NCBI GenBank assembly: GCA_965205905.1
Contig: CBDBHZ010000011.1
Span: forward strand, 372,001 to 436,000
Source of the DNA: JAHZMA01 sp965205905
GTDB taxonomy: Bacteria > Pseudomonadota > Alphaproteobacteria > JABAAW01 > JAHZMA01
DNA length: 64,000 nt
Direction of reading: 5' to 3'
The stretch's first letter is position 1. Each line of letters begins with the position of its first letter. Under the pieces are notes generated by a model. The model was given only the letters and a program-made list of their open reading frames with translations. It did no database searches and was not told where the DNA came from. This document shows, in pieces, positions 42,697 through 51,462 of this stretch. Made by a program: the position numbers and the translations under genes.

Positions 42697-43662
42697 ATGC
42701 AATATTTTAATCAACAGGCGATTGATAAGGGCAGAATCGATAAAATATTGGCGCAGATGAGTGGGCTTAGCCGTAATTATGTCCAAAAATTATTGCATAA
42801 GGGTTATGTTTGGCATGATGATGATGCGATAAAAGAGGCAGATTATAGTGTGCAGCAAGGCGATAGGCTGATATGGGCTGTGCCAGATGCCACCAAAACT
42901 GACCTATTGCCTGAAAATATCCCGCTTGATATTTATTATGAAGATGATGATTTGCTGGTGGTTGATAAGCAAGCTTTTTTATGTGTGCATCCTGCGCCAT
43001 CGCATGAAACTGGCACATTGGTGAATGCGTTGCTGTATCATTGCGGTGAGAAACTGTTAGGGGTGGGTGGCGAGATGCGCCCGGGGATTGTGCATAGGCT
43101 AGATAAAGATACCAGTGGTTTGTTGGTGGTGGCAAAAAATCACGAAACGCATCAGCATTTAAGTTCGCAATTTGCAGACCATAGCATCACGCGCCGCTAT
43201 ATCGCCTTTGTTAAAAAAACTCAAAATTTAAAAAAAGGAAGACTGGAAGGCTATATTGGCAGGCATATGGTGAATCGTCAAAAAATGGCACTTTATAATG
43301 ATGCAGATAGTGGGGGCGGTAATGCGCGGAAATTTGCCGCGATGAATTATGAGATTCAGTGCGTCTATAGCAATGGTGCGGCAAGGGTTGAATGCCAGCT
43401 TCATACGGGGCGCACCCATCAGATAAGGGTGCAGATGAGCGCGGCTAATATGCCACTGATTGGTGATAAAATTTATGGCGCAAGAATCAATATGCAAGGT
43501 GGGAATGTCTTGGGTGGCAATGCTGATTCTACTTTTCCGCGTCAGGCATTACATGCAGTGCATTTGGGTTTTCAGCATCCGAAAAAAGATAAATTTATGC
43601 GTTTTGATAGTGCTTTGCCACAGGATTTACAGCAATTACAGGCGCATTTAAACGCGCTTTAA
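42697..43662 (+). CDS. rluD: 23S rRNA pseudouridine synthase, RluD/RluC type
   Basis: It isomerises uridines in 23S rRNA. The 321-residue product has an N-terminal S4 domain (RIDKILAQMSGLSRNYVQKL), the catalytic GIVHRLDKDTSGLLVVAKN with the nucleophilic Asp, and HTGRTHQIRVQMSAANMPLIGD (split here). ATG at 42697, two bases after the M48 gene; the open frame extends upstream without homology. The exact target uridine cannot be told. Its last four bases overlap convergent sufE. Confidence 0.92.
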   Translation: MQYFNQQAIDKGRIDKILAQMSGLSRNYVQKLLHKGYVWHDDDAIKEADYSVQQGDRLIWAVPDATKTDLLPENIPLDIYYEDDDLLVVDKQAFLCVHPAPSHETGTLVNALLYHCGEKLLGVGGEMRPGIVHRLDKDTSGLLVVAKNHETHQHLSSQFADHSITRRYIAFVKKTQNLKKGRLEGYIGRHMVNRQKMALYNDADSGGGNARKFAAMNYEIQCVYSNGAARVECQLHTGRTHQIRVQMSAANMPLIGDKIYGARINMQGGNVLGGNADSTFPRQALHAVHLGFQHPKKDKFMRFDSALPQDLQQLQAHLNAL

Positions 43663-44099
43663 TTTTTATATTTTTGGCAAGATTGCTTGATTCTTTGAAT
43701 CATCGAATAAAAGCCATTGCTTCGCGATGCTGATAGATGTTTATCAAGCCCCAATCGGTTGAAAAATGTTTCAGGCTGATGGCGGATAATATCATCGGGG
43801 TTCTGCCCTTGATAGAGTTTCAACAAAAGCGCAATTAAGCCGCGCACAATATCAGAATCGCTGGTGCCATAAAAATTCATCACGGTATTTTGATGGTCGG
43901 CATAAAGCCAAACTTGCGAGACACAGCCATGCACGCGGGTATCTTCATTTTTATAGTGCGGGTCTAACGGGGGAAGCTTTGCGCCTAAATCAATAAGATA
44001 GCCATAGCGGCTTTCCCAATCATCTAAATAGTCAAATTCTTGCGCCAATTCATCGGCAACAACATCAATTTGTGAGGGCATATTAGTCATTTTAGTCAA
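43659..44099 (-). CDS. sufE: SufE-family cysteine desulfurase accessory protein
   Basis: SufE takes sulfur from SufS and passes it to Fe-S assembly. The 146-residue product has DWESRYGYLIDLGAKLPPLD, the catalytic Cys in VHGCVSQVWLY (about residue 58) and SDSDIVRGLIALLLKLYQGQ. It overlaps gtrA upstream by four bases (ATGA). Not next to other suf genes here. Confidence 0.93.
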   Translation of the reverse strand: MTKMTNMPSQIDVVADELAQEFDYLDDWESRYGYLIDLGAKLPPLDPHYKNEDTRVHGCVSQVWLYADHQNTVMNFYGTSDSDIVRGLIALLLKLYQGQNPDDIIRHQPETFFNRLGLDKHLSASRSNGFYSMIQRIKQSCQKYKN

Positions 44100-44620
44100 T
44101 CATTGTTCGATTGCTTGGTTGTGGTTTTTATATCTCTCTTTTTGCCTTGAAAAACCCATAAATGCCCCATGCCCCATACAAAGGGTGGCAATACTGCGAT
44201 ACTCATTAATAAAGCCACCTCATAAATGAGACCTAAAATATTGACGACAATAAATACAATGCTTTGCGATGTGATTAATGCCAATATTTGAATGCAAATA
44301 AAGCGCATAAAACTTGAAACTTGCATTTTTTCTTGGCGATAAGTATAAAAACTATGTCCAATAAAGCCTGTTATAATCGATAATATGATGGCAATAAAAT
44401 TGGCATGTAACGGTTCAAAATTAAAAATATGATGCAAGATAAGCCCGCTTACAGCATAGATGGTGGTATTAATAATGCCCATGATACCATAGCGTAAAAT
44501 TTCAAATAATGTGTCTGTATCAAAATTCTTCAAATCACTGAAACTTTTGATTTCTGTTTTGAATAAATTCAATTTACGATTGATGCCATTGATAGGATAA
44601 AATAATAGATGAATCATCAT
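44096..44620 (-). CDS. GtrA-family membrane protein
   Basis: The 174-residue product has four membrane helices and the GtrA pattern LRYGIMGIINTTIYAVSGLI, then GFIGHSFYTYRQEK and a final helix ending in WVFQGKKR. GtrA-like proteins are thought to help move undecaprenyl-linked sugars across the inner membrane; no glycosyltransferase partner is adjacent. ATG at 44620 or 44617. Its stop overlaps the sufE start. Confidence 0.85.
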   Translation of the reverse strand: MMIHLLFYPINGINRKLNLFKTEIKSFSDLKNFDTDTLFEILRYGIMGIINTTIYAVSGLILHHIFNFEPLHANFIAIILSIITGFIGHSFYTYRQEKMQVSSFMRFICIQILALITSQSIVFIVVNILGLIYEVALLMSIAVLPPFVWGMGHLWVFQGKKRDIKTTTKQSNND

Positions 44621-44662
44621 GTTTGCTCTTGTTTCGTCATTCTTACTTTTTTACAAAATTGT

Positions 44663-44678
44663 CGCCTTCTATAAGGCG
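44663..44678 (-). terminator. Possible terminator after the DctP gene
   Basis: A six-bp stem CGCCTT/AAGGCG with a four-base loop is followed on the minus strand by ACAATTTTG. It lies about 60 bases after the DctP stop. The U-tract is poor, so this is tentative. Confidence 0.35.
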
Positions 44679-44738
44679 GTAAAACAGAAATAATGCAATA
44701 ATAATGCCATGTTATCGGCAAGTTTCACTGTTATAAAA

Positions 44739-45938
44739 TTAGCGCGCTCTCGCTTTTCGTTTTTCCATCTGTATGATGCGTTCTTGCATCAGATTAAAAA
44801 TCACCAACAATGCCTCATCATTGATATTTTTTGGGTCTTTAAAAAAATCACTCATGAATAAATTGGCTCCGTTGCGCCACCGATTTTTTTGTTCAGAATT
44901 GAGATTAATCACTAAATCATTGCGGTTTTGTAATTTTTGCAATTCGGTTTGGTGAATATGCTCGGTAACCTCAACTGCAAAATCAACCAGTTTCTCACCC
45001 CCTAAAGTGCTGGTAAGAACTTTACGCCATTCACGCGGCAATAGATTGAAAATATTTTCATTAAACGCAAAATAATAGGGTGTGCCAATACCTTCAAGAA
45101 TTGTGTGCCGTGTTAGGAATGGCAATTCATCATAATTAATATCGCTGTGATTCAACCCAAAAGCATCGGCACGGCCTTCGGTAAAAATCAACGCTTTTTC
45201 TTGATAAGGAACAGGCGCCTTAATGCTGTTGCCATTTAAAGAAGCAACAAATTTAGAAAGATAAGTATGGTTGGTGGCAATCACCCGTCCCGTTAAATCT
45301 TCGGGGAATAACACGGTGTTGATTGGCGAATCCGCTAATTGAATCGGGGGGCGTTCGCCATAATGCAACATGGTGTAGGGGTCGATATGTAGCGATAATA
45401 ATTGCAAGTTTTGATATTCTTGCCTTAAATAATCATTGGCAATTTCCCAAAAAACATGACTGGCGATGCTGCTATCGCTGGTTAGAAAAGGCAGGGCGAA
45501 TAATTTACTGTAAAAAAATCTGCTTTCGGGGGTATCAAACAGATTCACAAAAGCAATATCAATTTTACCAACACGCAACAGGCGGTCAACATTATTACTA
45601 TTACTATTACTATTTTTACTTTGGGTGTTTGTGTTCGCTGTTCTATCTTGCGGACCTTGAAAAATAATTTGACCGCGATTATTGGTAACTTGGTTGAAAT
45701 AATTAGCCCAACGTTTTAGGAATAATTCTAGTAGCGGATTACCCTCTTGCATATTATGCCCTAATATTAGGGTAATCGTGCCATCATTTTTGTTTTGGCT
45801 ATTTTTGCTTTGGGTATTTTTATTTTGCGCCGATGAATTATGAATCGATGCAAGCAACAGCAAAAATATTGTCAGGGATATTATCAGGCTTTTGATGATT
45901 GTAATTTTGAGTGTCCTATGGACGCCATAAAATATCAT
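44739..45938 (-). CDS. TRAP-type substrate-binding protein (DctP family)
   Basis: The product (about 399 residues) has a signal peptide (IIKSLIISLTIFLLLLASIH, cut near SSA-QN) and a DctP-like fold with GRVIATNHTYLSKFVASLNG, YQEKALIFTEGRADAFGLNH and LPREWRKVLTST. Two Asn/Ser/Gln-rich low-complexity stretches (about residues 42-57 and 104-120) come from small DNA repeats. No DctQ or DctM gene is nearby, so it is an orphan binding protein. ATG at 45938 lies inside the 3' end of the upstream PduO gene. Confidence 0.75.
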   Translation of the reverse strand: MIFYGVHRTLKITIIKSLIISLTIFLLLLASIHNSSAQNKNTQSKNSQNKNDGTITLILGHNMQEGNPLLELFLKRWANYFNQVTNNRGQIIFQGPQDRTANTNTQSKNSNSNSNNVDRLLRVGKIDIAFVNLFDTPESRFFYSKLFALPFLTSDSSIASHVFWEIANDYLRQEYQNLQLLSLHIDPYTMLHYGERPPIQLADSPINTVLFPEDLTGRVIATNHTYLSKFVASLNGNSIKAPVPYQEKALIFTEGRADAFGLNHSDINYDELPFLTRHTILEGIGTPYYFAFNENIFNLLPREWRKVLTSTLGGEKLVDFAVEVTEHIHQTELQKLQNRNDLVINLNSEQKNRWRNGANLFMSDFFKDPKNINDEALLVIFNLMQERIIQMEKRKARAR

Positions 45939-46467
45939 TCTTGCCTCCATCATTCATAACACGCGCCAAAATAAACAGTAAATCTGATAATCGGTTGATA
46001 TAAATCATTAAATTTTCAGGCACATATTCTGATAAAGATAATAAATTAATCTCGCGTTCGGCACGACGCACAACGGTGCGCGCCAAATGCAAATAGGCAG
46101 AAGCTTGTGTGCCACCCGATAGAATAAAGCTTTCAAGCGGCGCCAGATGTTGATTATAATCTTCAATCGCATCATCTAAAAATTTGATATTATCGATACT
46201 GATAGGATTGCGCGCTGGTTTTTCTTCATCATGCGGACGGCATAATACCGACCCCACATTGAATAAATGTTGCTGAATATTGTGTAATAAAGCGGTGATA
46301 GTATCATCAGTGATATAACTGATTGCCACCCCTATATTTGCGCCTGCCTCGTCAATCGTGCCATAGGCATTGATGCGCTGATGAGACTTTGCCACCATCT
46401 GCCCATCGCCCAACATGGTTTTGCCTTTATCACCTTGCTTTGTGGTAATTTTTGTTAAACGAACCAT
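45916..46467 (-). CDS. Cob(I)alamin adenosyltransferase, PduO type
   Basis: It makes adenosylcobalamin from cob(I)alamin and ATP. The 183-residue product has KITTKQGDKGKTMLGDG (ATP loop), KSHQRINAYGTIDEAGANIG, FILSGGTQASAYLHLARTVV (split) with RRAERE and the end INRLSDLLFILAR. Complete. It overlaps the DctP gene. A HIG1-type small protein lies just upstream on the same strand, a frequent alphaproteobacterial pair. Confidence 0.94.
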   Translation of the reverse strand: MVRLTKITTKQGDKGKTMLGDGQMVAKSHQRINAYGTIDEAGANIGVAISYITDDTITALLHNIQQHLFNVGSVLCRPHDEEKPARNPISIDNIKFLDDAIEDYNQHLAPLESFILSGGTQASAYLHLARTVVRRAEREINLLSLSEYVPENLMIYINRLSDLLFILARVMNDGGKNDILWRP

Positions 46468-46495
46468 AGTAATGTGCGCCTTGTTTTTTGTTGGC

Positions 46496-46693
46496 TCATT
46501 GCTTTAACAAAAACAGTAAAATAATAAAAACCAAAATGGCAGCGGCTTGCAACACAATGCGCCACTGCATGATTTTATTGCCATATTTTAACGAAAAATC
46601 GCCACCCTTCGCCATAGAAAACAAGCCTAATCCTAGCACGAAAAGCACGCTTAACATTGAAAAAACAAGTAATATCACTAAAATAACGGTCAT
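46496..46693 (-). CDS. Twin-transmembrane HIG1-type small protein
   Basis: The 65-residue product has two hydrophobic segments (about 3-25 and 46-63) joined by GLFSMAKGGDFSLKYGNKIM, followed by RIVLQAAA, the HIG1/RCF1-like layout common in Alphaproteobacteria. HIG1 proteins are tied to respiratory complexes; here this is inference. It precedes pduO by 28 bases. Confidence 0.85.
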   Translation of the reverse strand: MTVILVILLVFSMLSVLFVLGLGLFSMAKGGDFSLKYGNKIMQWRIVLQAAAILVFIILLFLLKQ

Positions 46694-46830
46694 TTTTTAT
46701 CCAATCTTTATTATGGCTTTTTATGGCTTTTTGTTTGTTTTTTTATGCTATCACCATAGCATTATTTGCATGATGGGGCAATATTTAACTCTTTGGCTTT
46801 TATGTAAGCGATATAAGTCGATAAATTATA

Positions 46831-46858
46831 TTGCAAAATAACTCAAAAAGCCGATAAT
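46831..46858 (+). promoter_or_regulatory. Candidate promoter of erpA
   Basis: TTGCAA (46831-46836) and GATAAT (46853-46858) are 16 bases apart and 43 bases before the erpA ATG. It lies between divergent HIG1 and erpA genes. No iron-regulator box is evident. Confidence 0.42.
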
Positions 46859-46901
46859 AGATTGATGGTTATGATGCCATAACAATGAAAGAAGGCAAGT
46901 G

Positions 46902-47312
46902 ATGAAAGATTTAGAATTTGTGTTTGAAACACCCCCTGTGTTTGAAGCAGCCGATGAATTGCCTGATTCGACTAAAATCCAGCCTGCGGCTAATCTTAGC
47001 GTTACCGAACAAGCCAAGCAAAAACTGCGCGCCTTACATACGCAAAGCCCTGATAAAATGTTGCGAATTCGCGTTAAGGCGGGCGGTTGTTCGGGTTATC
47101 AATATGAATTCTTGCTTGATGATAAAGATAAAGCATCGGAAAATGAGCATATCACCCATGATGATGTTACTTTATTATTAGATAATGTTTCAGCAGGTTT
47201 CTTAAATAATGCGATTATTGATTATCAAAAAAAATTAGCGGGCGAAAGCTTTCAAATTATCAACCCTAACGCGACCAATAGCTGCGGCTGTGGCGTTTCT
47301 TTCTCAGCATAA
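46902..47312 (+). CDS. erpA: A-type iron-sulfur carrier protein
   Basis: It delivers Fe-S clusters to target enzymes. The 136-residue product has an acidic N-terminal extension of about 30 residues, then LSVTEQAKQKLRAL, RIRVKAGGCSGYQYEFLLD (first cluster Cys) and SCGCGVSFSA near the C terminus with the paired cysteines. ErpA, IscA and SufA cannot be told apart by these motifs alone. ATG at 46902 after AAGGCAAGTG. Confidence 0.9.
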   Translation: MKDLEFVFETPPVFEAADELPDSTKIQPAANLSVTEQAKQKLRALHTQSPDKMLRIRVKAGGCSGYQYEFLLDDKDKASENEHITHDDVTLLLDNVSAGFLNNAIIDYQKKLAGESFQIINPNATNSCGCGVSFSA

Positions 47313-47317
47313 CTAAC

Positions 47318-48136
47318 ATGTTGATTGCCGCGTTTAATGTCAATTCTATCCGCGCACGGCTTGATGGTTTTTTACAATGGTGGGACCAACATCAGCCCGA
47401 TATTGTGTTATTGCAGGAAATTAAATGCGTGGCTGAAGAATTCCCGCGTGAAGAATTTGAAAAGCGGGGCTTGCATCTGTTGATTAATGGGCAGAAATCC
47501 TATAATGGCGTTGCGATTATCAGTAAAATTGCAGGCGAATTGGTTGCTGATAAATTGCCAAACTATGCTGATGATGAAGGCATAGATGGCGGTGATGACG
47601 ACCAAGCGCGCTACATAGAAGCAAAGTTTGGCGATATGAAAGTGGCAAGTATTTATCTTCCTAATGGCAATCCTATCGAAGATGAAACAGGGAATGTTTC
47701 AAAAAAATTCATCTATAAATTAAAATGGATGCAAAGATTGCAAACAATGATTGCCCACCGCTTGCAAGAAAATCCGCAAGAAAAAATCATTTTAGGTGGT
47801 GATTTTAATGTTTGCCGCGAACAGAACGATATGTATCAATGGCAAGATTTTACCGATGATGCCGTGTATCAGCTCGAATCGCGCAGATTATTTTATCAAT
47901 TATTGGGGTTAGGCATGGTGGATTGTTGGCGCAGTCTGCACCCTGATGAAATTGGCTATAGCTATTGGGATTTACGCAAAGGGCGTTGGCAAAAAGATGA
48001 GGGGATTCGAATCGATTATTTTTTGGCATCACCCAAAGCGGCAGATTGCTTGAAAAATTGCACGATTGATAAAAAGATGCGTGGCAGTGAGAAACCATCT
48101 GACCACGCACCAATTTTTGTAGAGCTTACTTGCTAG
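47318..48136 (+). CDS. xthA: Exodeoxyribonuclease III
   Basis: This AP endonuclease and 3'-phosphatase acts in base-excision repair. The 272-residue product has the fold's landmarks: IAAFNVNSIRARL, DIVLLQEIKC (metal Glu), GGDFNVCREQND, and the end SDHAPIFVEL with catalytic Asp-His. IYLPNGNP is also typical. Five bases after erpA, so probably in the same transcript. Confidence 0.96.
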   Translation: MLIAAFNVNSIRARLDGFLQWWDQHQPDIVLLQEIKCVAEEFPREEFEKRGLHLLINGQKSYNGVAIISKIAGELVADKLPNYADDEGIDGGDDDQARYIEAKFGDMKVASIYLPNGNPIEDETGNVSKKFIYKLKWMQRLQTMIAHRLQENPQEKIILGGDFNVCREQNDMYQWQDFTDDAVYQLESRRLFYQLLGLGMVDCWRSLHPDEIGYSYWDLRKGRWQKDEGIRIDYFLASPKAADCLKNCTIDKKMRGSEKPSDHAPIFVELTC

Positions 48137-48159
48137 CAATCATTAATTTTTAATTGCTA
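48134..48159. terminator. AT-rich dyad between convergent xthA and the XRE regulator
   Basis: TAGCAAT (48134-48140) and ATTGCTA (48153-48159) with an additional ATTAA/TTAAT inner stem around a T-run make a weak bidirectional hairpin exactly between the two convergent stop codons (xthA ends at 48136, the regulator at 48162). Stability is low because of the AT content. Confidence 0.35.
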
Positions 48160-48161
48160 AA

Positions 48162-48641
48162 TTATGCCGCGCTCTCAGCCTCATCATCAGGCACAGTATC
48201 AGCAGAGAGAGATTTGCATAATTCAAAGAATTTCTTTCTCATCTGTTGATTCGGAATATTATAATAGGCACGCACCAATTCCAATGTCTCACGCTTGGTA
48301 ATAAGCGGTTCGGCATCATAAGTGGCTTGGTCTTCTTCCCAAATCTTAAACTCACCATCATCATTGCGGGTGGTGATTTTATCAGCCATATCATCAGGAA
48401 TTGTTTGAAAGAAATATTCAATCGGCACATTCAACACTTGTGAAAATTGATAGAGCCTTGATGCGCCGATTCGATTCGCACCACGTTCATATTTTTGGAT
48501 TTGTTGAAAGGTAAGTGCTACCTTATCACCTAAAGTCTGCTGACTATAGCCGAGTAAAGTGCGTTGTTTTCTTAATTGCTGGCCAACATAACCATCAACC
48601 ATATTAGCGCCTAAGCGCGTTCGTTTATATTTACGAGTCAC
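48162..48641 (-). CDS. XRE-family transcriptional regulator
   Basis: The 159-residue product has a Cro/CI helix-turn-helix (VGQQLRKQRTLLGYSQQTLG ... FQQIQKYERGANRIG, about residues 15-65) and a C-terminal region (TKRETLELVRAYYNIPNQQM) as in short alphaproteobacterial XRE regulators. GTG at 48641 with AAGGATAAT upstream is preferred to TTG at 48659. The 280 bases upstream carry only weak promoter-like words, a CTCTT/AAGAG hairpin (about 48755) and a TGACAC/GTGTCA repeat. Target genes are unknown. Confidence 0.87.
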   Translation of the reverse strand: MTRKYKRTRLGANMVDGYVGQQLRKQRTLLGYSQQTLGDKVALTFQQIQKYERGANRIGASRLYQFSQVLNVPIEYFFQTIPDDMADKITTRNDDGEFKIWEEDQATYDAEPLITKRETLELVRAYYNIPNQQMRKKFFELCKSLSADTVPDDEAESAA

Positions 48642-48920
48642 GATATTATCCTTATTCAATAGATGTCGTTATATCAAAAAACACCACAAAACTATTTACA
48701 AGGCTAATTTTAAGATGAATGACACCATTGGCTTTTTATAGTGCTGAAGATACCTCTTTTATAGAAGAGATGTCTGCATAGATACAAAGCAAGTATAGTA
48801 TGTTATAGGCAAATTTTGCAAGAAATCCGCGTATAATCAGCCACAAAGTGTCATTTTAAAACTTTTACAAGAGATTGGGATGATAATAACAACTTTATAA
48901 ACATGTTGCAAGTTTTTTCT

Positions 48921-49778
48921 CTACTTTTCGATGATAGGAGTAGGAAAACCATGCAACTTTACTGTTATTACTCGATTCGGCAAGCTACGAATAATTTCAA
49001 ACTCCATCTTTTTATCGCTATCATTATCGGCTTTACGCCATTTAATCAGCTCACCTTTAATCGGCACACGCCCCGCCAGCCAGATGATCAGCCCGCCGAT
49101 TGTATCAAAATCTTCATCACTTTCTTCATCATTGAAAGTGAAATTAAATTTTTGCTGAAATTCTTCTAGCTTAAATGTGCCGTTTAACGTAATAGAGCCA
49201 TCCTTATGCTGAATGATGCCATTATCAGTATCATCATCATACTCATCTTCGATAGAGCCAACAATTTCTTCTAGCGCATCTTCAATGGTTACCAGCCCAT
49301 CAATACCGCCATATTCATCAACCACAAAGGCGATATGGTTACGTTCTTGGCGCATGGCAAGCAATAAATCTAACACGCGCATTGATGGCGCTACAAATAT
49401 GGGTTGATTGATGAGGTCTTTCATCATAGCGGTAAAATTTTGGTCTGAATCAGGGATTTTACCGCCAATTTTCAACAGCCACGCATAGATTGATTTCACA
49501 TGAATCGTGCCAATAATATTATCAAGCGTTTCGCTATAAAGCGGGTAGCGCGAATGTTGCTCGCGCGCCATAAATTCTAAAATATCTTTGGTTTTTTGAT
49601 TAATATCAACCCCTACAATCTCACCGCGTGGCGTCATAATATTGGCAACACTCACATCGCGCACACTTAAAATATTGCTAATCAGCTCTCTTTCGCGGCT
49701 ATCAATTTGGTCGGTTGCGCTATCTTCATTGCTAATCAGCTCAACAATTTTTTCACGGGCGCGGGAACGTTTAAACAT
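48921..49778 (-). CDS. CBS-domain hemolysin-like protein, CorC type
   Basis: The 285-residue soluble product has two CBS repeats (about 55-185; VANIMTPRGEIVGVD, SRYPLYSETLDNIIGTIHVK, AFVVDEYGGIDGLVTIEDAL, split here) and a C-terminal CorC_HlyC domain (about 200-280, FDTIGGLIIWLAGRVP). It resembles CorC/YbeX, thought to help magnesium/cobalt efflux or ribosome function. It follows ybeY, the usual ybeZ(phoH)-ybeY-ybeX order. Confidence 0.92.
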   Translation of the reverse strand: MFKRSRAREKIVELISNEDSATDQIDSRERELISNILSVRDVSVANIMTPRGEIVGVDINQKTKDILEFMAREQHSRYPLYSETLDNIIGTIHVKSIYAWLLKIGGKIPDSDQNFTAMMKDLINQPIFVAPSMRVLDLLLAMRQERNHIAFVVDEYGGIDGLVTIEDALEEIVGSIEDEYDDDTDNGIIQHKDGSITLNGTFKLEEFQQKFNFTFNDEESDEDFDTIGGLIIWLAGRVPIKGELIKWRKADNDSDKKMEFEIIRSLPNRVITVKLHGFPTPIIEK

Positions 49779-49805
49779 GGTAATAATCCTTATGAAGTCT
49801 GGTTA

Positions 49806-50402
49806 CTATCTGTTGATAAATAAGGGTTTGCAATCGAAGATTTTGCCAAAATAGCAATTTCCAGCCTGTTGCATTTTATGGGCTTCATCATCATGCTGAT
49901 GGTCGTAACCTAACAGATGCAAAAAGCCATGAATGAAGAGATGCGTGATATGGTGATAAAAATCAATATTGCCTGATTCGGCTTCGGCTTTGCAAGTTTC
50001 AAAACTCAATACGATGTCACCTAATGGGTGTTTATATAGAGTATCATCATCATTTGCCAATAACCCCAACCCTAAAAAATTATCGGCACTATGATAATTA
50101 CCAGTTTGTAATTGTTCGCTAGAAAATTGCGCAAATGATAACACATTGGTTGGTTTTGCTTTATCGCGCCATTGTTGATTCAGCGCAATAATGGTTTCAT
50201 CATCACATAATAACAGTGAGATTTCGGTTTGATGCAAATTTGGAAAATTGGGCTTCACATATTGATAGCCATAGGCAAGCGCGGGCAAGACGGCATCAAG
50301 CACATTTTGTTCATGCCATAATATAGCGTCATTATTATTTGGATTATCTTTCGTCGTGATTAATAAATCTGGAGGCGCGTCTTGGTCTTCTTGCAGGGGC
50401 AT
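49806..50402 (-). CDS. ybeY: Endoribonuclease YbeY
   Basis: YbeY matures 16S rRNA 3' ends. The 198-residue product shows LNQQWRDKAKPTNVLSF, LGDIVLSFE and the metal motif HLFIHGFLHLLGYDHQHDDE (His-x3-His-x5-His). Length is somewhat above the usual 155-180 because of the N terminus. An ATG overlapping the phoH stop opens a 38-codon frame in another register ahead of this start, so the true N terminus could differ if one more base error exists near 50350. Confidence 0.93.
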   Translation of the reverse strand: MPLQEDQDAPPDLLITTKDNPNNNDAILWHEQNVLDAVLPALAYGYQYVKPNFPNLHQTEISLLLCDDETIIALNQQWRDKAKPTNVLSFAQFSSEQLQTGNYHSADNFLGLGLLANDDDTLYKHPLGDIVLSFETCKAEAESGNIDFYHHITHLFIHGFLHLLGYDHQHDDEAHKMQQAGNCYFGKIFDCKPLFINR

Positions 50403-50452
50403 CTGCTGATTGCCCCTGATAAGAATGTTGAGAATCGTGATGGTCAGTCATA

Positions 50453-51462
50453 TCAGTCATTGGCACTTTGCTTCTGGGGTGTATGGCTTTCATAGGCGGC
50501 TAAAATATCGCGCACCAAATCATGGCGCATAATATCTTTGGTTTGAAAACGGCAAATTGAAATTTTAGCAACATGTTGCAAATGATTGATGGCGTCTTGC
50601 AAGCCAGATAGTTGCCTATCGGGCAAATCGGTTTGCGATAAATCCCCATTAATCACCATACGGCTATGCGCGCCTAACCGCGTTAAGAACATTTTCATCT
50701 GTTTTGGTGTGGCATTTTGCGCCTCATCTAGCAGAATAAAGGCGTTTTTTAGGGTGCGCCCGCGCATATAAGCAAGCGGCGCAATATCAATTTTACCACT
50801 TAACATATAGCGTTCAGTTTGTTCCTTGCCTAAAAATTCATGCAAAGAATCGTAAATCGGTTGAAAATAAGGGTCAATTTTATCGCGCATATCACCGGGC
50901 AGATAGCCAAGCCTCTCGCCTGCTTCCACCGCTGGACGCGCAAAAATAACATGTGATATTTGTTTTTCTAGCAATAACTTAATGCCATAACCCACTGCCA
51001 GATGGGTTTTGCCCGTGCCAGCTGGCCCTACCCCAAATGTGAGCAAGCGGTTGCTGATAGCATCAAGATACTGGCTTTGTGCCTGATTGGCAGGGGTGAG
51101 CAATTTATCGCCAATGCTGATGACAGCAAGTTTTTTAGATGAGTTTTTTTCAGCGGGGGCTTGCTGCTTGCCACTGGCTAATTAGTTGCATCCGCACTTA
51201 TATTTCCATTCTCAAAAAAATCGGGCAATATCGCGTCTTCAGGTGATGGGAATTCGCCATTTTCGGCAGAATCATATAGCTGTTGCAAATAGCTCGATGC
51301 TAATTGGCACGATTGCGCCTCGCCTTCTAAAATTATATGATTGCCCCGTTGAAAAATCTTAATGGCAAGATGGCTTTCAATCGCATCTAGCCATGAATAG
51401 AGCGGGGTTGCTAACGCGCTGATGAGGTGATTTTCTGAAAATTGCAGAGAGATTTGAGACAT
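50453..51462 (-). CDS. phoH: PhoH-like ATPase, YbeZ (one frameshift)
   Basis: PhoH/YbeZ is a P-loop ATPase that works with YbeY in ribosome maturation. The first 94 residues (ISLQFSENHLISALATPLYS and on) form its N-terminal domain; the ATPase part (QSQYLDAISNRLLTFGVGPA; GTGKTHLAVGYG; VIFARPAVEAGERLGYLPGD; FILLDEAQNATPKQMKMFL) is in the next frame. Restoring one T near 51178-51182 joins ...ADATN to LASGKQQ and gives about 336 residues, normal for the family. ATG 51462 overlaps the miaB stop. A read error is likely. Confidence 0.9.
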
